Source: Dunaliella salina (lineage: Eukaryota > Chlorophyta > Chlorophyceae > Chlamydomonadales > Dunaliellaceae). From it: a DNA stretch of 23,657 nt. Location of the stretch: positions 1 to 23,657 of the forward strand of contig MU069717.1 of assembly GCA_002284615.2 (NCBI GenBank), read 5' to 3'. The notes beneath the pieces are model-generated. The model had not been told where the DNA came from. It worked only from the letters and a program-made list of their open reading frames with translations, and ran no database searches. Shown here piece after piece: positions 1-7,324 of this stretch. The position numbers and the translations under genes are program-made. The first letter of the stretch is position 1, and every line of letters starts with the position of its first letter.

Positions 1-1030
1 GGTTTTGGATGGGGGCAGTGGATGGGGTGTTTGTCAGATTGATGCGGCGGCCTGTGAGCGGGTGTGTGTAGTGGGTTCTGGAGCGGGGNTGTGTTGGGGG
101 TACTGGTTGTGTTGTGTGTGCAGTTAGGGGGGTAGTTCCTGGGCGTGGTGAGTCTGGAGATGAACTGTTGAAGTGTGTGTTAACCAGCTCGCTGATGTGG
201 CTGTTGTTGATTTGGCGGTATCTGGGGAGAGTATTAGCAGCAGTACTTTTGTCTCCAAGAATGTTATGTATGATGTCCTGGGTTAATTGTACATCAGGAG
301 GTAGGTTGACTAAGGCTGCTAGCCTGTTTAGGGCTATCTTCCTTTTAGTTGTATTTTTTGAGTGCTTGTTCTTGAGTTGTGCCACACTGATTATGTGGGC
401 TCCGCCATTGGTTGTAAGGTCATGGAGTCCGTGGATGTCCAAACTTAGGAAGGGTTTGGTGATGCAGGCAATCAGTGTTGGGAAAGAGTGGGCAGGGGGT
501 TTGTGGAGGGAGAGAGCCTCGTCAATGATCTTGAAGTCATCCAGGAACAGGCTTATGCTCTGTTTTGTGAGGTGGAGCTTGCTTGAGTAAGCGCTCATAA
601 GCTGGCGAGCTCTCATGCAGTAGTCAAGTTGGCGCTTAATGCGGTGGTTGTTTCCTTCCCTCGTTGTGAGGTATTCTGTGGCTAGGTCCTTTAAGTGTTT
701 TACTTGCATTGTGAGGAGGCTCAGAGTGACATTGCGGTGTCTGTTTGAGGGGTCTTCTAAGCTCAGTNTAAGGGCAAGGGCCATGCGCCTATGATATTCC
801 ACAGATATCGATGTCACACCCAGNCCACAATCTGAGGTGTCCTCTCGAATCATTGCAGTAGCAGTGCAGGTCCACAGGCCAAACTTGTCTTTAATAATTC
901 TATCCCCCATATTATCCCACGTCCCAAGGTCTGCAGGGGTGCAGGGGGTGACTGCAAAAGAGTAGGTCAGGCTGGGTATGATAGCTGTGCGAATTGTTTT
1001 TAGAATCAGGCTTGGGGTTAGCTTTTGACG
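1..1030 (-). CDS. LINE reverse transcriptase thumb and C-terminal region (partial, frame-shifted from the palm)
   Basis: A minus-strand frame is free of stops from about 1030 to base 1, roughly 340 codons, and continues past the window edge. It begins with a thumb-like LTPSLILKTIRTAIIPSLTY, then GTWDNMGDRIIKDKFGLW, then a block containing MIRED, GLGVTSISVEYHRR and SLEDPSNRH. The K-x-x-R...IPSLTY and GLG-x-x-S patterns fit the post-palm part of LINE RTs. It is in a +1 frame relative to the palm. One base fewer in the A5 (minus) run at 1031-1035 would join the two frames. The N at 824 is in a GGN codon (Gly in any case), while those at 768 and 89 leave a residue undecided. Further toward base 1 the protein becomes Thr/Pro-rich. 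No zinc knuckle or endonuclease motif is seen before the edge. Confidence 0.8.
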
Positions 1031-1035
1031 TTTTT

Positions 1036-2188
1036 CTTAGGTTTTCTAGCTTTTCTTTGAGGTTACCTGTCATGCACTGTATTTGGTGCTTCCAGTTCAA
1101 GTTCATGGTTAGTTCTACTCCCAGGTAACGGAAAGGTGTGTCTGGTGTGATGAACTGTGCTTTTTGTCCTTGTATGTCAATTCTATATTCAAGCTGTTGG
1201 CAAAGCGTCTGTGAGGGTGTCACTCCATTCTTGTCTTTTGGCGAGTGGCTATATAAGATGCCTGTCACTTTGGTTTTGCTACCGGATATGATGAGTGCTG
1301 CCCAGTCAGAATAAAGTGTAATCTTACGGGCCTGAACTTTAAGGTTTTGAATAGTGTTTGTTTTGCTGAGNAGGTCATCAGCAAAGGAGGCACTGCTTAG
1401 AATGTTGGCCAGGTGCGTTTCAGCGACAGTTTGGTTTTGATTTGGGATGCAGATGTGTTTGTAACCGCGCCCTCCTACGTGGAGCCAGCGGAGGAGGGGT
1501 TCCATATATAGTAGGAATAGGAAAGGAGACAATGTGTTGCCTTGGATAGTGCCTCTTTCAACTGCAATTTGTCCAGTATTAGTCCCATTGGCAAGTCTGA
1601 TAAGGGTGGTGGCGTCTTCGTACAGGTTCTTAACAGCGTCTATGGCATCAGTGGGAAAGCCAAGGTCATACATGATCCATAGCATGCGGTCGTGATCTGC
1701 TGTGTTGAAAGCGGAGGTGAAATCCACAATGAGGGCATAGATGTCTTGCTTNGGTGCGTTTCAGCGACAGTTTGGTTTTGATTTGGGATGCAGATGTGTT
1801 TGTAACCGCGCCCTCCTACGTGGAGCCAGCGGAGGAGGGGTTCCATATATAGTAGGAATAGGAAAGGAGACAATGTGTTGCCTTGGATAGTGCCTCTTTC
1901 AACTGCAATTTGTCCAGTATTAGTCCCATTGGCAAGTCTGATAAGGGTGGTGGCGTCTTCGTACAGGTTCTTAACAGCGTCTATGGCATCAGTGGGAAAG
2001 CCAAGGTCATACATGATCCATAGCATGCGGTCGTGATCTGCTGTGTTGAAAGCGGAGGTGAAATCCACAATGAGGGCATAGATGTCTTGCTTGAAGAATT
2101 TGGCGTCTTCTAAGCTCATGATCACGTTTTGGAGCTGGTGAATTGTACCTTTTTGTATGCGGAAGCCAGCCTGCGTACTGCTGAGCAA
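1036..2188 (-). CDS. Reverse transcriptase fingers/palm region (LINE ORF2-like), interrupted
   Basis: This region encodes the catalytic core of a non-LTR reverse transcriptase, which copies the element RNA at a nicked target (family knowledge). Visible motifs in order are STQAGFRIQKGTIHQLQ (fingers), ALIVDFTSAFNTADHD (motif A with catalytic Asp), ERGTIQGNTLSPFLFLLYME (motif B), SASFADD (motif C, catalytic Asp pair) and TPFRYLGVELTMN (motif E type). The frame is broken by a perfect 340-bp duplication with an N at 1752. With one copy ignored, the palm reads continuously. The N at 1371 follows FADD in a CTN codon, so that residue is Leu whatever the base. The reading frame leaves the family-like sequence at the T5 run 1031-1035. 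The upstream boundary is uncertain because of a stop shortly before the QAGF block. RT identity is very secure; activity is doubtful. Confidence 0.88.
1412..2092. repeat. Perfect 340-bp direct duplication joined by one N (probable assembly artefact)
   Basis: Bases 1412-1751 and 1753-2092 are identical throughout, with a lone N at 1752 between them. The duplication repeats RT motif A to motif B coding sequence out of frame (341-bp offset). A perfect copy next to a single N is what an unmerged contig or read overlap looks like, rather than a biological tandem repeat. Confidence 0.95.
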
Positions 2189-2192
2189 GGAG

Positions 2193-2380
2193 TGCGCTTC
2201 AGGTCACAGTAGTACTTCACAAGGTCAACCTCGCACAGCCAATAGTTGCAAGAGCCTCTAGGTCTTATGCCTGCTTGAGGGCTAGTGGGGTTTGTATCAT
2301 GTGTGATTCCATTGCGCATTCTGTGCCCAGTTTCTGCTGGTTGTATCAGGTTTTTCAAATCCCTGTCGTTCAAGATTTGA
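2193..2380. other. Junction region upstream of the RT fragment, no gene supported
   Basis: An open minus frame (2122-2373, about 83 codons) overlaps the RT start in a different frame. It contains CEVDLVKYYCDLK, which might be a decayed upstream piece of the RT, but I see no clear family motif. The sequence then passes into the TCTGAATCAGA repeats. Confidence 0.4.
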
Positions 2381-2740
2381 GAGGCACATCGGAAAGTTTT
2401 GGTTTCTCTGATTGGTCTGAAGAGGGTCTGATTCAGAGGCTACCGCTGTATAGCATCACTAAGAGCCTCTGATGATGTTCTGAATTAGAATAAAGCTGGT
2501 CTGATTCAGACTTGGCTCCATCTGCCTATTCACACAATGTCTGAACTGCCTCTGAATCAATGTTCAACTCCTCAGTGCCAGACCAATTCATCTAAGTTCC
2601 CATCTGCCTTGTGATGGACCCTCTGAAGGCGCTCTGAATCAGAGTAAGTCTGAACTTGACACTTGTCTTATCATGAAAGAAGAAGGAAAAGGCTCTGGAG
2701 GGGGTCTGGTTGAAAGCTGAGCAGGCCAGAAAGGCTTTGA
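2381..2740. repeat. Dispersed TCTGAATCAGA-rich degenerate repeat
   Basis: Short motifs of the form TCTGA-N-TCAGA and GGTCTGATT recur at irregular spacing, for example near 2405, 2428, 2502, 2545 and 2633. The core is an inverted repeat with arms TCTGA/TCAGA. This looks like a decayed edge of the regular array that follows. Confidence 0.6.
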
Positions 2741-3335
2741 AGAGGGTCTGAATCAGGGAAAGGGAAAAAAGAAAGGGTCTGATTGGGGGCCTGGCTCTTT
2801 GTCTGAATCAGATACCTGTCTTGCTTGGAATCACATGAGAAGGACTCTGAAGAGGGGTCTGAATCAGAGACATTCGGTGACTGAACAGTCAGGGATGGCG
2901 AAGGATCAGAGGGTCTGAATTAGGGAAAAAAGAGTTTGATTGGGGGCCTGGCTATTTGTCTGAATCAGACACCTGTCTTGTTTGGAATCAGACAAGAAGG
3001 GCTCTGAAGAGGGTCTGAACCAGAGACATTCAGTGACTGAACAGTCAAGGATGGTGAAAGGTCAGAGGGCCTGAATCAGAGAAAAAAGGGGTCTGATTGG
3101 GGTCTGGTTTTGTGTCTGAATCAGACACCTGTCTTGTTTGGAATCAGACGAGAAGGGCTCTGAAGAGGGTCTGAATCAGAGGCATTCAGTGTCTGAACAG
3201 TCAAGGATGGTGAAGGATCAGAGGGTCTGAATCAGAGAAAAAGGGGTCTGATTGGGGGTCTGGCTATTTGCCTGAATCAGACACCTGTCTTGTTTGGAAT
3301 AAGATGAGAAGGGCTCTGAAGAGGGTCTATATTGC
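2741..3335. repeat. ~156-bp tandem repeat array, nearly four units
   Basis: The landmark ACCTGTC recurs at 2814, 2971, 3127 and 3283, giving steps of 157, 156 and 156 bp. Each unit also carries GGGCTCTGAAGAGGGTCTGA, CATTCAGTGACTGAACAGTC-type and GGTCTGATTGGGG segments, plus two or three copies of TCTGAATCAGA. The units differ by scattered substitutions, so the array is older than the LINE duplication artefact next to it. Confidence 0.88.
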
Positions 3336-3740
3336 ATGCCCACCAACTTCAAGTCGAAACTTCTCATTGGCATGGACATGCACCTCAATGTGATTTATGT
3401 GTTTCAGAACAATGACAGGATGAAAAGCACGTCATCTTTCTCTGCCCTTGCAACTTCCTATGTTGTCTTGGAAGAAAGCATGCACATCTTTTTACTGCCC
3501 TTCCTGCTCACAGTGTAGTGTCAGATGATCTAGGATCTTTTTTTTTTGGTGCCTGCTCTCTGGATGTAGCTCGTTTTTTTCAAACCAAGATTCCCAGACT
3601 TATCGCTTCATCACTTAGCTTATGGATTTCTTTCAGCACACCGAGCAGCCAAACTTTCTGGCTTCAGATTTTGTTCCCTTGTAAACCTTGTAAACCTTAT
3701 GTGCAGATTTATTCCCTCTCGTTTGGTGAGGTATGCTTTA
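3336..3740. other. Unassigned region between the 156-bp array and a LINE fragment
   Basis: Short open frames on the plus strand (3336-3518 and 3518-3745, 60 and 75 codons) have no recognisable motif. A T9 tract occurs near 3539-3547 and a short CCTTGTAAA duplication near 3677-3695. No gene is supported. Confidence 0.4.
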
Positions 3741-3962
3741 GATAGAATACAAAGGGAATCCGGATTCTATTTTCCGAATGATAAGGTAGGGGCTAACCGT
3801 GTGGTGTCTCATTGAGGGGTCCTCAAGGCTGGAAGAGAGAGAAAAAGCCTGACGTCTATGGTATTCTACACAGGTTGAAGTGCGTCCTAGCCCAAAATTG
3901 TCAGGATCTTCACGGATTATTGCTGCAGCGTACCTGAGTTTCAGAGTATCTCTCTTTCTCAT
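3741..3962 (-). pseudogene. Second, diverged LINE C-terminal domain fragment
   Basis: The minus-strand translation contains IIREDPDNFGLGRTSTCVEY, then HRRQAF and SSLEDPSMRHHTV. It aligns without gaps to the C-terminal region of the LINE at the left edge, which has MIREDTSDCGLGVTSISVEY, HRRMAL and LSLEDPSNRHRNV. Shared anchors are IRED, GLG, S/T, VEYHRR, SLEDPS and RH. Only about 60-70 codons are similar, and both sides pass into unrelated sequence, so this is a short relic of a related element in the same orientation. The similarity is my own alignment by eye. Confidence 0.75.
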
Positions 3963-4525
3963 ACATTGTTTTTATTTTTCTTGATGTTGAAAAAGTTCCA
4001 CGTTTCCCCTGTTGACAAGTTACATGACTAGTTACATAGCTGTGAAGAGCAGGGACCACTGCTAAAAGACTGTCTTTGGATTCAGAAGATGAAGTCAAAT
4101 CTTTGCATGGATGGCCTTCAACAAAGGAACATTACAACAGAAATATGCCAGGAAGCAATCAAGAAGCCCGGAGCAGTAGCTTTGAATCTATGCAAGGGTA
4201 AGCAATTTGAGCCTTCCACATAGAAAAAAAACGTGTCTTTTGTCATGCGCAGAACCCCCAAACCATTTCATTGAATGAATGAATTACGTCAAGGAGAAAA
4301 ATTCTGTGTCAGCTGCCTGGAAGCTAGGAGGATGGGATAGCAAATCCAGTACAAATTCTGCTGTACATTTTCATCTTTTGACTGGGGAAACGTGAAATGT
4401 GTGACGACACACATATGAGGCCATCCGAACGAGTAAGTCATCCTTACAGAGGTGCATTCTAGTCGTACAGCTTTTTTCCATGTAAGGCACGCTGTCAGCT
4501 ATAAATGACGTCACATCTGTAGCTT
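3963..4525. other. Non-coding region, nothing recognised
   Basis: No open frame with a credible product and no tandem repeat was seen. The composition is AT-richer than the flanks, with several A-runs (for example 4225-4231). Confidence 0.4.
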
Positions 4526-4548
4526 CCCCCCCCCCCACCCCACCCCCC
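4526..4548. repeat. C-rich simple tract
   Basis: A run of 11 C followed by two more C-runs broken by single A bases. This is low complexity and prone to length errors. Confidence 0.8.
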
Positions 4549-5807
4549 TTGGGGTCTCATGACATGGTCCAACTTGAGGATCAGTTTCTGTATCACACTC
4601 AAAACCCACACAAGCTGCCTGTAGCCGGCATCGGCAACACACAAGTGCAACTATTCAAATGTTCACCGCTCTGAGGGCCTCCGGCACTTGCTGCAAACCT
4701 CAACGCAAAGCAGGCTTTCATGCACTCAAGGCCATGCCTTACAAGGTACCCTTGCTGGGTGAAAGCACAGGCATGCTCTGGGGCAGCCTTGGCAAGCTTG
4801 TATGGCTGGCTGCATGTATGCATGGCTGGCTGCATGTTTAATAAGGTACCCCTGTGCATGCGCCCACAAACCCTCCCGACTCAGGTTGCGCGTTCCACAA
4901 GGTGTGATAGACTCGGGTGGCAGAGGCCAATCCTAGCCAGCAGGACTTCACAGTGCACATGGAAATTGCATCTGCATGTCATTCACACCCCTCATCCTTG
5001 TATGCATTCTCTGTAGTATGCACCCACACTCCTCATCCTTTTATATATTCTCTTGCTGGTCTTTTGAAGCCTCCTGAGGGGCCCTCCTCATATCTTCAGC
5101 AATGGACACGTAGACCCAACACAGGGATGAGCTCTCCAAGGAATGTTGAGTTGGAGACCCTGCAAATTTGAGGCACATGGGGCGATGAGGCATGAAGGCA
5201 AGCATGCTCACAATTACAATCGCACACATGCTGTCCGGGTACAGCTGTGCTGGAAGCTAAGGCTGCGATCTAGGCTGCCACAGTTAAATTCTACACCACA
5301 ATGTAAGCGCAGATGGCTTGACTTCCACGACTCTTAATGCTGAACCAGTGTTTTCTCTCACGAATTTCTCTTTCGTGACAGGCAAAAGGAATGAGCAAAA
5401 GGCAAGCTAGTAAATAAGGCTGAGACAACAAGGCCGGAGGAAGAACAAGGCAAACACGGTGAGGCACTCGCGCAAACAGACAAACAAGCAAAGCACAAGC
5501 AGCAATGGTGCCTTGCTGGTTGCAGGGGTTCCATAAGCAGTGAAGGGCAGGTTGGCCAATCCTGTATGAAAGATTTTCATATGCAATATAATACACGTAT
5601 GACAGCATAATACAGCTGTATATCCGTAGAGTCCGTATAATTCAGAATTTGAAAGTCCTCAGACTTAACTCAAAGGGGGGTCATTCTGTAGCTCTCAAAG
5701 AGCTAAGCATGCCTACCCAATCTTGTCGCACCAAAAATGGAGGTTTGCAAGGCTAGGGCAACCCAAAGGTTCAATCACACCATACTCACAGACATAAATC
5801 AACTTCC
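4549..5807. other. No supported gene; a few short duplications
   Basis: Open frames here are 105 codons or shorter and lack motifs. Local duplications include TGGCTGGCTGCATG at about 4804 and 4824, and CCTCATCCTT with flanks near 4991 and 5031. TACCC-type inverted and KpnI-like GGTACC sites occur at 4745 and 4844. I see no RNA gene. Confidence 0.4.
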
Positions 5808-6060
5808 ATGTCTGCTTCTTCCTTAGCTGTTGCTGCTGTTGCTGCTGGCGCTGCTGCTCCTGCTGCTGCATTTACGCTTCCCGGTGCCCCAGCTGTTGCA
5901 GCTGTGTTCCCTGCTGTGCAGCTCCATACTGCAGAGCCCTCCATCTCACCCGCACCACTCCAGCTAAACTACTTGTGCCTGCATCTTTTGCAGCTGAGTT
6001 TGTTGCTTGTGCGCTCCGTACTGATGCACTCTCCCCCAAGCACCCTGAGCACCCCCTTTG
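5808..6060 (-). pseudogene. Q-rich coding remnant or distal exon
   Basis: On the minus strand, a segment reading QYGAHKQQTQLQKMQAQ (about 5975-6023) is followed 92 bp later by QYGAAQQGTQLQQLGHR (about 5880-5931). After a TAA there is a run MQQQEQQRQQQQQQQLRKK (about 5814-5870). The first two are clearly related units but in different frames. A GT...GCAG stretch of 44 nt between them (about 5932-5975) could be a small intron, or the shift may be decay. The glutamine richness matches the large gene at 6931-10025 on the same strand, about 870 bp upstream in its transcription direction. It may be a distal exon, a duplicated relic or a separate small gene. No start or stop is secure. Confidence 0.35.
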
Positions 6061-6192
6061 AAAAAGGGCACTTGAACCATGGCCCCATGTACTTTGAAGC
6101 ATTTGAATTCATGCAACCAGTTTTATAAAGCTCCGCTGGGCTTTGAGAGCAATTCAAATTTCAGCCTCTCGAAGTTTTGGCAAAGAGTCACT

Positions 6193-6226
6193 TAGGATTA
6201 GGGTTAGGGTTGAGGGTTAGGGTTTA
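6193..6226. repeat. Short interstitial telomere-like tract
   Basis: About five degenerate units: TAGGATTAGGG, TTAGGG, TTGAGGG, TTAGGG, TTTAG. It mixes TTAGGG and TTTAGGG forms on the plus strand. It is too short for a functional telomere and lies mid-window. Confidence 0.75.
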
Positions 6227-6930
6227 GAAAGCACTTGTACGGAATTTTGCTGTATGAGGATCTTGTACAGATACAGATACGGAGCCCCCCCGAAGGTCAA
6301 ACGTTGTCTTACACGCGTGTACATTATACGCCGCCTTACGCCTGATGCGGAATCGGCCAACCATTAGTGAACTCAGAGTGAAATCAGACAAAAAGTATGA
6401 ACTGTATACAGACCCTGTACAAGTATGTTTGTGAAATTGAAGAGTCTTAGCTGCGCAACAGCAAGCTTGCATAAAGGGGAAAATGAAGGAAAGACGCAAC
6501 AGTCGGTACTGAAAGTGGGAGTGAGCCCTGCCTGTGCAGACCAAAAAAAAGAGAAGCACATGCAGTGCTCCTTTGAAGGCTGCTGCTCTGCACTGCCAGC
6601 AACCTCTGCAGCTGCACCGCCTGCGCTATCCTCACTGACCAAAACCCTAATGAAAAGAGGAAATTCCTTCGTCACTTTTGCTGCAGGCACTGCCGCGTCA
6701 CCCTTCCTTTCCTTGCTCTACACATGCCTCAAACAATACCACACATCCAGGGCACACTTCCCGGAGAGCTCGTAAACAGCTTCAGTGGCATGAAGAGTGA
6801 TGCTCTCCGAACAGCAATCCATGAGAGGCTTAGTCCAGAGGAAACTGGCCGTGACTGGTGTGTTTGTCAACGTCGGTAGTGAAACAAAAAAATATCCCAT
6901 TCAGCTCATCTACCTGCACTTCTGTGCCCC
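6227..6930 (-). other. 3' flank of the poly-Q gene, possible 3' UTR
   Basis: This lies directly after the TGA of the poly-Q ORF in its transcription direction. Overlapping frames on both strands reach 116 codons but show no motif. On the minus strand, TGTAA, the usual poly(A) signal of volvocine algae, occurs at 6309-6313, about 620 nt past the stop. Long 3' UTRs are common in such algae, so this is plausible but unproven. Confidence 0.35.
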
Positions 6931-7292
6931 TCAGGCGGTGCACGTCTGTCTGTGCACAGAGGACGACGGGGAAGGTGTTCCCCCCTTTGCCTCTGCCCTG
7001 CCTTTTCCTTGCCTCTCCTCGTGCAGCGTCATGTCCGTAGTGGCCTCCTGCCGTTGCAGCTCCTGCTGCTGTGGCGCCTGCGGCACATACTGTTGCCGAG
7101 GGCTGTCGTCATCTGGGGACATTGCCTCAATGTACGCCTGCTCCTGCAACCATGCCTCCAACTGCAGCTCCAGGGCGTGCTGCTGCAACGCCCGCTGATG
7201 AAGCAACTGCTGCTGTAACACTTGCTGCTGCTGCTGCTGCTGCTGCTGCGCGTCCTGCTGCGTTCCTCCATACTGCTGCTGCTGCTGCGGCA

Positions 7293-7324
<32 letters not shown>

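Larger units (their letters stand above)
1..2192 (-). mobile_element. Non-LTR (LINE-like) retrotransposon, 5'-truncated, running off the left edge
   Basis: The minus strand carries the 3' portion of a retrotransposon polyprotein. Reading from high to low coordinates, there are RT motifs QAGFRxxKGT, VDFTSAFNTADHD, GTIQGNTLSPFLF, SFADD and FRYLGVELT, followed by a thumb and a long C-terminal region still open at base 1. The order and spacing are those of non-LTR RTs, and the FADD box is common in LINEs. No LTR, integrase or protease was seen. In the RT frame an in-frame TGA lies just before the QAGF block (near 2202-2208), so the N-terminal half (endonuclease, RT motif 0) is absent or broken. 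The 3' end of the element lies outside the window. All five N bases of the window fall inside this element. The clade (L1, RandI/Dualen or other) cannot be set from here. Confidence 0.9.

Noticed and set aside
114..590. Plus-strand 158-codon frame
   Set aside because: Antisense to the LINE C-terminal frame, which has family motifs.
1031..1035. Programmed ribosomal frameshift in the LINE
   Set aside because: The change needed is +1 at a plain A5 run without a known slippery heptamer; a homopolymer length error or mutation is simpler.
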